A stretch of 64,000 nt of DNA, from contig NZ_JASJAP010000001.1 of assembly GCF_030066995.1 (NCBI RefSeq), forward strand, positions 975,230 through 1,039,229, in the 5' to 3' direction. Below are positions 10,764-18,937 of this stretch, one piece after another. The DNA comes from Erythrobacter sp. (GTDB lineage: Bacteria > Pseudomonadota > Alphaproteobacteria > Sphingomonadales > Sphingomonadaceae). How positions within the stretch are numbered: position 1 is the first letter of the stretch; each line of letters starts with the position of its first letter. The translations under genes and the position numbers were made by a program. Below the pieces are notes generated by a model, which was not told where the DNA came from, searched no databases, and saw nothing but the letters and a program-made list of their open reading frames with translations.

Positions 10764-12779
10764 TCATTCCGCTGCCTCCTTGATCCCGTCCGCGTGGAGC
10801 AGTTCGGCGGAGCATTGCTGCATGACCTGGCTCGCCCGGGCGATCGGGTTGGTGAGGTAGAAGTCGGTGATCGGGTAAGCGGTGATCTCGCCTTCCGCCT
10901 TGGCGCTGGCGTCCGCCTTGGGCAGAGCGCCGTAATCCGCGAGGCCCTCTTCGCCCAGCGCAGGCACTTCGGCGATCATCGCCGATTGCAGCTCTCCGAA
11001 GCTGTCAAAGCCGACGCTCACGCCCAAAGCATCCGCCAGCGCGCGCAGGATCGTCCAGTCCTCGCGCGCGTCACCGGGAGCAAAGACCGCTTTCTCAGCG
11101 AACTGCACACGACCCTCTGTGTTGACGTAAGTCCCGTCCTTTTCGGCGTAGCTCGCCGCGGGCAGGATCACGTCGGCTGCGTGCGCGCCCTTGTCGCCGT
11201 GATGGCCGATATAGACCTTGAGGCTGCCCGCAAAGGGAGCGAAGTCCATCTCGTCCGCGCCGAGGCTGAGGGTAACCTTTGGCCTGGCGTCTGCGATGTC
11301 GGCCATGCCACCCTCGACCGTGAAGTCGAGCATCAGCGAGCCCATGCGCGCCGCGCTCATGTGGAGCACGTTGAAACCATTCCAATCGTCTTTGACGAGG
11401 CCAAACCTGTCGATCAGCTTGAGCGCCGGAGCCAGCGCACCCTTGGCGAGAGCCGCACCGCCCAGGATCACCGCCGGGCGCTCCGCCGCCATCATTGCAT
11501 CACCCAATGCCTTGGGTACGCGGTTGAGCACCTTGAGATCGGTCCCCAGGAACGTCGTCGGAAAGGTCGTCTCCCATTCGGGCCCGATGACAAAGACCTT
11601 CGCTCCCGCCTTTACCGCCTTACGAAGGCGCGGGTTCACCAGGGGCGCCTCCCAGCGCACGTGGCTGCCGATGATCAGGATAGCGTCGGCGGTCTCGATC
11701 CCGGCGAGCGTCGAATTGAAATTGACCGCAGCGATGTTCGAGACATCGTAGGTCATACCCGTCTGGCGCGCTTCGGTGAGAGAAGAGCCGCACGCCTTCA
11801 GCAGCGCCTTGGCCGCAAACATCGTCTCGCAATCAACCAGGTCGCCCGCGACCGCCGCGATGGAGCTCTTGTCCGATCCGAGAGCGCTGGCGATGCTCCC
11901 AAACGCTTCGTTCCAGTCGGACGCCTGAAGCTTGCCGCCTTTGCGCACGTAAACCTTGTCGAGGCGACGCTTGGTCAGGCCATCGACCTGGTAGCGGCCT
12001 TTATCGGAGAGCCATTCTTCGTTCACATCGTCGTTCACGCGCGGAAGGGCACGCATCACTTCGCGTCCCTTTGAGTGCAACGAGATGTTGGCGCCAACCG
12101 CATCCGAGACATCGATACTCAGCGTGCGCTTCAACTCCCAAGGGCGCGCCTCAAAGGCGTAAGGGCGCGACGTCAGAGCGCCGACCGGGCACAGATCGAT
12201 CACATTGGCGGAAAGCTCGTGCTTGGCCGCCTGCTCAAGATAGGTCGTGATCTGCATGTCCTCGCCGCGATAGAGCGCGCCGATTTCGTCAACGCCTGCT
12301 ATTTCCTCGGAGAAACGAACGCAGCGTGTGCAGTGGATACAGCGGGTCATGACCGTCTTGATCAGCGGGCCCATATATTTCTCGGTTACCGCGCGGCGGT
12401 GCTCCTTGGTGCGCGATGCCCCGCGCCCGTACATCATCGCCTGATCCTGGAGATCGCATTCCCCGCCCTGATCGCAGATCGGGCAATCGAGCGGGTGATT
12501 GACGAGCAGAAACTCCATCACGCCCTCTCTGGCCTTCTTGACCATCGGGGTGTCGGTCCGGATCTCCTGATTGTCGGCAGCGGGCAGCGCGCAGGATGCC
12601 TGCGGCTTGGGCGGCCCCGGCTTCACTTCAACAAGGCACATCCGGCAGTTACCAGCGATACTTAAGCGTTCATGGTAACAAAAACGCGGAATCTCCTTAC
12701 CAGCAAGCTCGCACGCCTGAAGGACAGTCGCGCCCGCCGGAACTTCGATTTCTTCGCCGTCTACGGTGACTTTAGGCAC
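10764..12779 (-). CDS. nuoG: NADH-quinone oxidoreductase subunit G
   Basis: Large iron-sulfur subunit of the peripheral arm of complex I. The N-terminus holds the 2Fe-2S motif ([15 protein letters not shown]), the His-ligated 4Fe-4S motif ([14 protein letters not shown]) and [10 protein letters not shown]; a molybdopterin-oxidoreductase-like domain follows. Two starts are possible: ATG at 12794, or GTG at 12779 with ACGGAG six bases upstream. I prefer GTG 12779 (671 residues), since the family starts at [13 protein letters not shown] and the ATG lies inside the arm of repeat R4. Confidence 0.95.
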   Translation of the reverse strand: MPKVTVDGEEIEVPAGATVLQACELAGKEIPRFCYHERLSIAGNCRMCLVEVKPGPPKPQASCALPAADNQEIRTDTPMVKKAREGVMEFLLVNHPLDCPICDQGGECDLQDQAMMYGRGASRTKEHRRAVTEKYMGPLIKTVMTRCIHCTRCVRFSEEIAGVDEIGALYRGEDMQITTYLEQAAKHELSANVIDLCPVGALTSRPYAFEARPWELKRTLSIDVSDAVGANISLHSKGREVMRALPRVNDDVNEEWLSDKGRYQVDGLTKRRLDKVYVRKGGKLQASDWNEAFGSIASALGSDKSSIAAVAGDLVDCETMFAAKALLKACGSSLTEARQTGMTYDVSNIAAVNFNSTLAGIETADAILIIGSHVRWEAPLVNPRLRKAVKAGAKVFVIGPEWETTFPTTFLGTDLKVLNRVPKALGDAMMAAERPAVILGGAALAKGALAPALKLIDRFGLVKDDWNGFNVLHMSAARMGSLMLDFTVEGGMADIADARPKVTLSLGADEMDFAPFAGSLKVYIGHHGDKGAHAADVILPAASYAEKDGTYVNTEGRVQFAEKAVFAPGDAREDWTILRALADALGVSVGFDSFGELQSAMIAEVPALGEEGLADYGALPKADASAKAEGEITAYPITDFYLTNPIARASQVMQQCSAELLHADGIKEAAE

Positions 12780-12789
12780 AGCATACTCC

Positions 12790-12878
12790 GTCATGCTGAA
12801 CTTGTTTCAGCATCCATCGAGCCTCAGCGACTGACAGTGCATTCAGTGAGATAGACCCTGAAGCAAGTTCAGGGTGAC
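12790..12878. repeat. Paired-hairpin repeat, copy R4, touching the nuoG start
   Basis: Left palindrome 12793-12813 (core TGCTGAACTTGTTTCAGCA) preceded by CGTC and followed by TCCA. Right palindrome 12855-12875 (ACCCTGAA-GCAAG-TTCAGGGT type) with GTCA at its outer edge on the opposite strand. The outer edge of the left arm includes the alternative nuoG ATG at 12794, so the element reaches into the translation start region of nuoG. Confidence 0.82.
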
Positions 12879-12896
12879 TGGAGAAGGTGGGACTAA

Positions 12897-14189
12897 TCAC
12901 TCCGCCGCCTCCGCGAATTGCGCGTTGTGTTCTACTATCCGGCGTTCCAACTCGGGGCGGAAGTGGCGAATCAGGCCCTGGATCGGCCACGCGGCGGCGT
13001 CACCAAGAGCGCAAATCGTATGCCCTTCGACCTGCTTGGTGACTTCGTGCAGCATGTCGATTTCCTCGATCGCTGCATCGCCAGTGCGCAGGCGCTCCAT
13101 GACGCGCCACATCCACCCCGTGCCTTCGCGGCAGGGCGTGCACTGGCCGCAGCTTTCGTGCTTGTAGAAGTAGCTCAAACGCGAAATCGCGCGCACGATA
13201 TCGGTGGACTTGTCCATCACGATCACCGCCGCGGTGCCAAGACCGGAACCCAGCTCCTTCAAACCGTCAAAATCCATCGGCGCTTCGCGGATTTGCTCGG
13301 CGGGCACCAGCGGCACCGAGGAGCCACCCGGAATGACGGCGAGCAGATTGTCCCATCCACCGCGAATGCCGCCGCAGTGCTTCTCGATCAGTTCCTCAAA
13401 CGGAATGCTCATCGCCTCTTCGACGACGCAGGGGTTTTCGACATGCCCGCTGATCTGGAACAGCTTTGTGCCCGCGTTGTTCTCGCGCCCGAAGCTGTTG
13501 AACCAGCTCGCGCCGCGCCGCAGGATGGTGGGCGTGACCGCGATGCTCTCGACATTATTGACGGTGGTCGGGCAGCCATACAGCCCTGCGCCCGCCGGGA
13601 ACGGCGGCTTGAGGCGCGGTTGGCCTTTCTTGCCTTCGAGGCTTTCGATCATCGCGGTCTCTTCGCCGCAAATGTAGGCGCCCGCGCCGCGATGCATGAA
13701 GACATCGAAGTCGTAGCCCGAACCGCTCGCATTCTTACCGATGAGGCCCGCGTCATACGCCTCGTCAATCGCCGCCTGAAGCGTTTCGGCCTCGCGGATA
13801 TATTCCCCGCGAATGTAGATATAGGCCGCCCGCGCGCGCATGGCGAAGCCGGCAACCAGAGCGCCTTCGACGAGCTTGTGCGGATCGTGGCGCAGGATCT
13901 CGCGGTCCTTGCAACTGCCTGGCTCGGATTCGTCGGCATTGATCACGAGAAAGCTGGGACGACCGTCCTTGCTTTCCTTGGGCATGAACGACCATTTAAG
14001 ACCGGTGGGGAAACCCGCCCCGCCCCGGCCGCGCAGACCGCTGGCCTTGATTTCTTCGATGATCGTGTCCTGCCCGCGCTCAAGCAGCGCCTTGGTGTTG
14101 TCCCAATCCCCGCGCGCCTGCGCTGCTTTGAGGCCCCAATCCTGGAAGCCATAGACGTTGGTAAAGATGCGGTCCTTATCAGCCAGCAT
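12897..14189 (-). CDS. nuoF: NADH-quinone oxidoreductase subunit F
   Basis: NADH-binding flavoprotein of complex I. The 430-residue protein carries the FMN/NADH glycine-rich loop [19 protein letters not shown] near residue 60, the [19 protein letters not shown] segment, and the 4Fe-4S motif [12 protein letters not shown] with its fourth cysteine about 40 residues on. The start is put at ATG 14189 (GAGGGA eight bases upstream); GTG 14210 would add seven residues without family support. The start overlaps the end of the small membrane gene orf68. Confidence 0.96.
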   Translation of the reverse strand: MLADKDRIFTNVYGFQDWGLKAAQARGDWDNTKALLERGQDTIIEEIKASGLRGRGGAGFPTGLKWSFMPKESKDGRPSFLVINADESEPGSCKDREILRHDPHKLVEGALVAGFAMRARAAYIYIRGEYIREAETLQAAIDEAYDAGLIGKNASGSGYDFDVFMHRGAGAYICGEETAMIESLEGKKGQPRLKPPFPAGAGLYGCPTTVNNVESIAVTPTILRRGASWFNSFGRENNAGTKLFQISGHVENPCVVEEAMSIPFEELIEKHCGGIRGGWDNLLAVIPGGSSVPLVPAEQIREAPMDFDGLKELGSGLGTAAVIVMDKSTDIVRAISRLSYFYKHESCGQCTPCREGTGWMWRVMERLRTGDAAIEEIDMLHEVTKQVEGHTICALGDAAAWPIQGLIRHFRPELERRIVEHNAQFAEAAE

Positions 14190-14385
14190 CGCTCGATCCC
14201 TCTTGTTCACTTCTGGCCAGTCGGGCCATCTTCAGCTGACGCAGCGTGAGCGCCTGAAAAATTAACCCCATACCCATGAAGGCAATGCCGGTCGTGCGCT
14301 CGCCGGTTGCGGCGAGGTAGGCCCCCACACCAAAGCCGATCAGTCCGGCCATCATCAAGGCGATGGTGGCGCCGTTGATCACCAT
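14179..14385 (-). CDS. Small two-helix membrane protein inside the nuo operon (orf68)
   Basis: A 68-residue protein of unknown function with two predicted membrane helices (about residues 5-25 and 32-50) and a charged tail [12 protein letters not shown]. Its ATG at 14385 overlaps the nuoE stop and its stop overlaps the nuoF start, so it is translationally locked between two complex I genes. It matches no complex I subunit I know. The tight coupling and consistent reading frame make a real gene likely; a role in complex I assembly is only a guess from position. Confidence 0.7.
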   Translation of the reverse strand: MVINGATIALMMAGLIGFGVGAYLAATGERTTGIAFMGMGLIFQALTLRQLKMARLARSEQEGSSDAG

Positions 14386-15047
14386 TCCCCCCGGTAATCG
14401 TGGTTGGCGTCGACCATGTCCTTGAGCGTGGTGACCCCATCCTTGGGTTCGGAGGTGTGTCGGCCGGGCTCTTGCGTGCCAGCTTTGGGCTGCTCACCCT
14501 TGGCCAGCGCGTCGAGCACGGTGTCGAGGCGTTCGGGCGTCAGGTCTTCGTAATTGTCATCGTTGATCTGGACCATCGGCGCGGTGGCACAATTGCCCAT
14601 GCATTCGACTTCGGTCAGCGTCCAAAGGCCGTCTTCGGAGACCTTGCCAAACGCCATCCCGCGTTTCTTGCAAGCGCTGATGATATCGTCCGAGCCACGC
14701 AGCATGCACGGCGTCGTCCCGCAGACCTGCACGTGATACTTCCCGACCGGCTTCATATTGTACATGAAATAGAAGGTCGCGACTTCGAGCACGCGGATCG
14801 CAGGCATATCGAGATAGTCGGCGACATATTCGATCACCGGCATGGGCAGCCAGCCCTGCGTATCGGTCTCTTCGCCAACCTGACGCTGGGCAAGGTCAAG
14901 CAGCGCCATCACCGCCGATTTCTGGCGCCCGTCCGGATATTTGGAGATGTGGTAATCGGCCCTGGCCTTGTTCTCCTTGGTCCAGGCAAAGTCACCCCAA
15001 CGTGCGCGCAATTCGGGTGTGTCCGGTGCGGGTGTGCGGTCAGCCAT
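14379..15047 (-). CDS. nuoE: NADH-quinone oxidoreductase subunit E
   Basis: 2Fe-2S subunit of the NADH-dehydrogenase module, partner of NuoF. The 222-residue protein has a thioredoxin-like fold with cysteines in VCGTTPCMLRGS and VECMGNCATAP. The start ATG at 15047 follows CGGAG and gives the usual MADRTP opening; longer frames upstream lie inside orf171. A C-terminal extension of about 50 hydrophilic residues (after LAKGEQPKAG) is seen in many alphaproteobacteria. Eight bases overlap the end of orf171. Confidence 0.96.
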   Translation of the reverse strand: MADRTPAPDTPELRARWGDFAWTKENKARADYHISKYPDGRQKSAVMALLDLAQRQVGEETDTQGWLPMPVIEYVADYLDMPAIRVLEVATFYFMYNMKPVGKYHVQVCGTTPCMLRGSDDIISACKKRGMAFGKVSEDGLWTLTEVECMGNCATAPMVQINDDNYEDLTPERLDTVLDALAKGEQPKAGTQEPGRHTSEPKDGVTTLKDMVDANHDYRGEW

Positions 15048-15555
15048 TGCTGCGTACTCCGAGTTTTCCAGAGCGCGACTCAATCGGCACCATCTCAACC
15101 TCGAACAGGAAACCGCGCAGATAGCTCATGTACACATCGTAGCCGTCCTGTCCGTCCGCCCTGAGCACGGTAATGAGCACGTCATTGCGCGCGCAAAGGT
15201 CGCGGGCATCGCGGTCGAGCGGCGTCGCGGCGAACTGATAACTCACTGGCCGAGCGTCTTGGATCGCATCTTTGAGCTTATCGACTCCAACGACACGGGG
15301 CATCGGACGGTTGGCTTCATCCAAGGTGAGCAGAGCCACATTGCTCGCCACGTTGGACCTGATCACCTCATTATCGCCGCGAAGGATTGCGCGGACAAGT
15401 TCGACACTATGGTCTGCCAAGTGCCGTTGTATCGAGTACGCGTCCACCAGTCTCTGTTCAGTTCCGGCTTCGCGGCAGGTGGCAATGTCAGCTTGTGGCG
15501 CCGCGTCGGGAACGTCGGCTTGCGCAGCGTAGAGGCTCAGCAGAAGCGCGATCAC
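15040..15555 (-). CDS. Predicted exported protein of unknown function (orf171)
   Basis: A 171-residue protein with a short hydrophobic N-terminus (MIALLLSLYAAQADVPDA) that looks like a signal peptide ending near residue 13-15. It has no motif I recognise; the rest is mixed alpha/beta in character with two cysteines (residues 27 and 120). The start is GTG at 15555, read directly out of a second copy of the nuoD 3' end (GTGA overlap), and the stop overlaps nuoE. Its insertion between nuoD and nuoE is explained in the finding on the duplication scar. Confidence 0.65.
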   Translation of the reverse strand: MIALLLSLYAAQADVPDAAPQADIATCREAGTEQRLVDAYSIQRHLADHSVELVRAILRGDNEVIRSNVASNVALLTLDEANRPMPRVVGVDKLKDAIQDARPVSYQFAATPLDRDARDLCARNDVLITVLRADGQDGYDVYMSYLRGFLFEVEMVPIESRSGKLGVRSNG

Positions 15556-15568
15556 CGGTCACACTCCC
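15551..15568. repeat. 18-base direct repeat of the nuoD 3' end (partner at 15872-15889)
   Basis: On the minus strand both places read GGGAGTGTGACCGGTGAT. At 15872-15889 this encodes the last residues and stop of NuoD (ECDR, TGA). At 15551-15568 it precedes orf171 and supplies its GTG start. The flanks of the two copies differ, so the identity is confined to 18 bases. Confidence 0.9.
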
Positions 15569-15692
15569 TGCCTTTGATCTCCTGCGAAAGCAGGAGCCCA
15601 GATGCGGCGTTGGAGGCTGGATTCCTGCTTTCGCAGGAAATCACAGTGCCGCGGAGTTCGGGCGTATGAGGTGCGGGGGTGCGGTCAGCCAT
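15552..15692 (-). pseudogene. nuoE 5' remnant fused through a repeat to a nuoD 3' remnant
   Basis: From ATG 15692 the frame reads MADRTPAPHTPELR, almost the N-terminus of the intact NuoE 645 bases further on (36 of 43 bases agree). It then runs through repeat R5 and ends in ECDR and a stop, the exact NuoD terminus. The 46-codon frame is open but combines a copied gene start, a repeat and a copied gene end. It is best read as a duplication scar and not as a functional gene. Confidence 0.75.
15577..15643. repeat. Paired-hairpin intergenic repeat, copy R5 (seam of the nuoD/nuoE duplication)
   Basis: Left palindrome 15579-15596 (CTCCTGCGAAAGCAGGAG) followed by CCCAG; right palindrome 15621-15641 with the stem TTTCCTGCGAAAGCAGGAA on the opposite strand, followed by TCCAG. 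Same subtype as R3. It sits exactly between the nuoE remnant and the second nuoD terminus. Confidence 0.85.
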
Positions 15693-15873
15693 CAGTCGCC
15701 TCCGTATTCATAACGAAACGGTCCCAAAGATGCGAAGACGCTGCTCCGACAACGACTGCGATCGTTGCAGCCACCAAGGCCGATGCGGCCAACAGCTCAC
15801 GCGATGCGATATAGATCGCGACCGCAACAAAGACCGCCACCAGAAGAGTGTATTTGCGAATCCAACCAGTCAT
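15685..15873 (-). CDS. Small membrane protein of unknown function (orf62)
   Basis: A 62-residue protein with two predicted membrane helices (about residues 8-24 and 28-46, rich in Ala and Val) and a short charged tail. The ATG at 15873 overlaps the nuoD stop (TGATG); GTG 15876 would add one residue. Its stop overlaps the ATG of the nuoE remnant, mimicking the nuoD-orf-nuoE coupling seen at orf171. No family recognised. Real coding is supported by spacing only. Confidence 0.55.
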   Translation of the reverse strand: MTGWIRKYTLLVAVFVAVAIYIASRELLAASALVAATIAVVVGAASSHLWDRFVMNTEATDG

Positions 15874-17078
15874 CACCGGTCACACTCCCCGAACACCACG
15901 TCGATCGCGCCCAGAATGGCGGTCGCGTCGGGCAGCATGTGGCCCTTGCTCATCATGTCCATCGCCTGAAGGTGGCTGAACGCGGTCGGGCGGATCTTGC
16001 AGCGGTAGGGCTTGTTGGTGCCATCGCTCACGAGATAGACGCCAAACTCGCCTTTGGGGCTTTCGGTCGCAACGTAAACCTCGCCCTTCGGTACGTGGAA
16101 GCCTTCGGTGTAGAGCTTGAAGTGGTGGATCAGCGCTTCCATCGTCTGCTTCATCTCGCCGCGTTTGGGCGGTGAGACCTTACCATCGGTGCTCGCAATC
16201 GGGCCCTCGGGCATGTCACGCAGGCACTGTTTGATGATCTTGGCGCTCTCGCGCACTTCCTTCACGCGCACCATGAAGCGATCGTAGCAGTCCGAATTGG
16301 TGCCGACCGGAATGTCGAATTCCATCCGGTCATAGACATCGTAAGGCTGCGACTTGCGGATGTCCCACGGGATACCGGCAGCGCGGATCATCGGGCCGCT
16401 AAAGCCCCAAGCTATCGCATCATCGCGGCTGACAACGGCGATATCGACATTGCGCTGTTTGAAGATGCGGTTGTCCATCACAAGGCTCATCGCGTCGTCG
16501 AACAGCTGGAAGAAGCGGTTGTCGAGCCAGTCGCCAATATCAACGAGCAGCTTCTCGGGCACATCCTGATGCACACCGCCGGGGCGGAACCACGCTGAAT
16601 GCATCCGCGCACCCGAGGCCCGCTCGAAAAAGTTCATGCAGTCTTCGCGCAGGTCCATGATCCACAGGTTCGGCGTGAACGCGCCGACATCAAGCACGTG
16701 CGCGCCCATATTGAGCATGTGGTTGCAGATGCGCGTGAGCTCAGCGAACAGAACGCGCAGATATTGCGCGCGAAGTGGCACTTCGAGATCGAGCAGCTTC
16801 TCGATCGCGAGTACGTAAGAGTGCTCCTGGCACAGCGGCGAACAGTAATCGAGCCGGTCAAAATACGGGAGCGCCTGCAGGTAAGTCTTCTGCTCGATCA
16901 GCTTTTCGGTGCCGCGGTGCAGCAGGCCAACATGCGGATCGACGCGCTCGATCACTTCGCCGTCCAGCTCCATCACCATGCGCAAAACGCCGTGCGCGGC
17001 CGGGTGCTGGGGGCCGAAATTGATCGTATAATTGGTTATGACGTTGCCATCCGTGGTGGGCGATTCTTCGAGTTTCAT
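15873..17078 (-). CDS. nuoD: NADH-quinone oxidoreductase subunit D
   Basis: 49-kDa subunit of complex I that forms the quinone reduction site with NuoB. At 401 residues it is the separate (not NuoCD-fused) form. Signatures are [21 protein letters not shown], the [12 protein letters not shown] segment, and the C-terminus DVVFGECDR. The start ATG at 17078 shares its A with the nuoC stop. The final 18 bases recur 321 bases downstream (see the duplication scar). Confidence 0.97.
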   Translation of the reverse strand: MKLEESPTTDGNVITNYTINFGPQHPAAHGVLRMVMELDGEVIERVDPHVGLLHRGTEKLIEQKTYLQALPYFDRLDYCSPLCQEHSYVLAIEKLLDLEVPLRAQYLRVLFAELTRICNHMLNMGAHVLDVGAFTPNLWIMDLREDCMNFFERASGARMHSAWFRPGGVHQDVPEKLLVDIGDWLDNRFFQLFDDAMSLVMDNRIFKQRNVDIAVVSRDDAIAWGFSGPMIRAAGIPWDIRKSQPYDVYDRMEFDIPVGTNSDCYDRFMVRVKEVRESAKIIKQCLRDMPEGPIASTDGKVSPPKRGEMKQTMEALIHHFKLYTEGFHVPKGEVYVATESPKGEFGVYLVSDGTNKPYRCKIRPTAFSHLQAMDMMSKGHMLPDATAILGAIDVVFGECDR

Positions 17079-17797
17079 CAGTTTTCGCCCTCCTCACTCC
17101 TGTCGGCGTGTTCGATTTCGAATGCGACGCCATCGACGGGTTCTTCTTCGACCTCTTCATCCGTTTCGGGCTCAGGCTCAGGCGGCGCGGCCTTCTCATC
17201 GCCCGGCAAAACATAGTCCGACCCTTCCCAAGGTGAGAGGAAGTCGAAGGTCCGCATATCCTGCGCCAGTTCCACCGGCTCATAAACGACGCGCTTCTCG
17301 TCCTCGGAATAACGCAGTTCGGTGTAGCCCGTCATCGGGAAGTCCTTGCGGAACGGGTGCCCTTCAAAGCCATAATCGGTCAGGATGCGGCGCAGATCCT
17401 TGTTGCCCGCAAACGTCACTCCGAACATGTCGAACACTTCGCGCTCGAGCCAACCGGCATTGGGCCACAGCGTGGTGACCGTGGGCACCGGCGTGTTCTC
17501 ATCGGTCGACACCTTGACCATGATCCGATGGTTCTTGGTCAGCGAGAGCAGCATGTAGACGACTTCGAAGCGCTCGTGCCGTTCGGGATAATCCGCGCCC
17601 GCGATTTCCATCAGCTGCTGGTACTGGTGATCATCGCGCAGCGTACGCAGAACCGTCTCGATCTGGTCGCGCTTGGTGGTGAGGATGATCTCCCCGTGCT
17701 CTTCGCGCGCGCTTTCGCACCAGACGCTGACACTCGCAATAAGCGCGTCGAGGACACCTTCGTTAGAGGCGTATTTGGGGGCGGAGTGAGCGACCAT
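17078..17797 (-). CDS. nuoC: NADH-quinone oxidoreductase subunit C
   Basis: 30-kDa structural subunit of the complex I connecting module. The 239-residue protein has the conserved [39 protein letters not shown] block near residues 130-170. After that comes an acidic, Glu/Pro-rich tail of about 50 residues that is not part of the conserved fold and is typical of sphingomonads. It lies 9 bases after nuoB and overlaps nuoD by one base. Confidence 0.97.
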   Translation of the reverse strand: MVAHSAPKYASNEGVLDALIASVSVWCESAREEHGEIILTTKRDQIETVLRTLRDDHQYQQLMEIAGADYPERHERFEVVYMLLSLTKNHRIMVKVSTDENTPVPTVTTLWPNAGWLEREVFDMFGVTFAGNKDLRRILTDYGFEGHPFRKDFPMTGYTELRYSEDEKRVVYEPVELAQDMRTFDFLSPWEGSDYVLPGDEKAAPPEPEPETDEEVEEEPVDGVAFEIEHADRSEEGEN

Positions 17798-17806
17798 CGG
17801 CGCGCG

Positions 17807-18406
17807 TTATCTCTCGATTGTCCCGACGCGGCGGATCTTCCGCTGAAGCTGCATGACACCGTAGAGCAGCGCCTCGGCGGTGGGAGGGCAGCCGGGTACG
17901 TAGATATCGACCGGCACTATGCGGTCACAGCCGCGCACGACCGAATAGCTGTAGTGGTAATAGCCGCCGCCATTGGCGCACGAACCCATGCTGATCACAT
18001 ATTTGGGATCGGACATCTGATCGTAGACCTTGCGCAAGGCCGGCGCCATCTTGTTGCACAAAGTGCCCGCGACAATCATCAGGTCTGACTGGCGTGGGCT
18101 CGCGCGCGGGGCAGCGCCAAAACGCTCCATGTCATAGCGCGGCATGTTGACGTGGATCATCTCGACCGCGCAGCACGCAAGGCCAAACGTCATCCACCAC
18201 AATGAGCCCGTGCGCGCCCAGTTAAAGACGTCTTCGGTCGAGGTGACCAGAAAACCCTTGTCGTTCACCTCGGTCGAGAGCGCGTTGAAATAGTCCGAAT
18301 CGGGCTGTTTGACTTCGCCGCCTTTCGCGGTCGGCATCATTTCGCTGGCTTGAGACGCAGTCAGGGGGGCGACCGGCGGGGTGATGGTCGTCGAAGAATT
18401 GCTCAT
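17807..18406 (-). CDS. nuoB: NADH-quinone oxidoreductase subunit B
   Basis: Subunit carrying terminal cluster N2, which reduces quinone. The 199-residue protein has the ligands in [24 protein letters not shown] and YVPGCPP. The ATG at 18406 overlaps the nuoA stop (ATGA) and is preferred over ATG 18433, which would lie inside nuoA. An N-terminal tail of about 45 residues rich in Ser, Thr and Pro comes before the conserved core. Confidence 0.97.
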   Translation of the reverse strand: MSNSSTTITPPVAPLTASQASEMMPTAKGGEVKQPDSDYFNALSTEVNDKGFLVTSTEDVFNWARTGSLWWMTFGLACCAVEMIHVNMPRYDMERFGAAPRASPRQSDLMIVAGTLCNKMAPALRKVYDQMSDPKYVISMGSCANGGGYYHYSYSVVRGCDRIVPVDIYVPGCPPTAEALLYGVMQLQRKIRRVGTIER

Positions 18407-18777
18407 TCCCAGTCCAGAGCTCCTTTCTTCCACTCATAGGTCAGGCCAATGGCAAGAATGCCCAGGAACGTCATCATCCCGAGCCAGCCGACCCAACCCG
18501 TCTCTCCAAGGCTGACCGCCCAGGGAAACAGGAACGCGGCTTCAAGATCGAAGATGATGAAGCTGATCGCGACGAGGTAGAAACGCACATCAAACTGGCT
18601 GCGCGCGTCTTCGAAAGCAGGAAAGCCGCATTCATACTCCGACAGCTTTTCCGCGTCGGGGTTGTGTGCGCCTGTGAGGCGCGAGACGCCCATCGGAAGA
18701 AACACGAAGAGCACAGAAAGGCCCAGCGCGATAAAGATGAAGATCAGTATCGGCAAATACTGGCTGAGGTCGATCAC
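18403..18777 (-). CDS. nuoA: NADH-quinone oxidoreductase subunit A
   Basis: First gene of the complex I operon; a three-helix membrane subunit near the quinone chamber. The conserved loop [24 protein letters not shown] is present. I place the start at GTG 18777 (124 residues), since the family begins with (M)[12 protein letters not shown] 18813 would give 136 residues but lies within the likely promoter. The stop overlaps nuoB. Confidence 0.93.
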   Translation of the reverse strand: MIDLSQYLPILIFIFIALGLSVLFVFLPMGVSRLTGAHNPDAEKLSEYECGFPAFEDARSQFDVRFYLVAISFIIFDLEAAFLFPWAVSLGETGWVGWLGMMTFLGILAIGLTYEWKKGALDWE

Positions 18778-18810
18778 AGCGGCGTGTCCAAGTTGATTTA
18801 TCCCAAGTGT

Positions 18811-18839
18811 CACCTAGGCTTGTCGCCTTACCGAAGCAA
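18811..18839 (-). promoter_or_regulatory. Possible promoter of the nuo operon
   Basis: On the minus strand TTGCTT (18839-18834) and TAGGTG (18816-18811) are 17 bases apart, about 30 bases before the preferred nuoA start. The match to the -35/-10 consensus is weak, so this is a suggestion based on position. Confidence 0.22.
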
Positions 18840-18873
18840 GGGCGAGACTCGGGCAAATGCGCGTATGTTTGTT

Positions 18874-18896
18874 GCAGGAAATCGAACACTTCCTGC
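18874..18896. terminator. Hairpin between the aldehyde dehydrogenase gene and nuoA
   Basis: Perfect 7-base inverted repeat GCAGGAA / TTCCTGC with a 9-base loop, 42 bases downstream of the aldehyde dehydrogenase stop. No T-run follows, so it may be a pause or protein site and not an intrinsic terminator. Confidence 0.4.
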
Positions 18897-18937
18897 GCCG
18901 CCTTGCAGCTCTGTCGAAGCGGCGCTGAAAGAGCCCG

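Noticed and set aside
16775..17216. Plus-strand open frames opposite nuoC and nuoD
   Set aside because: They are shadows of well-supported complex I genes with no own features.
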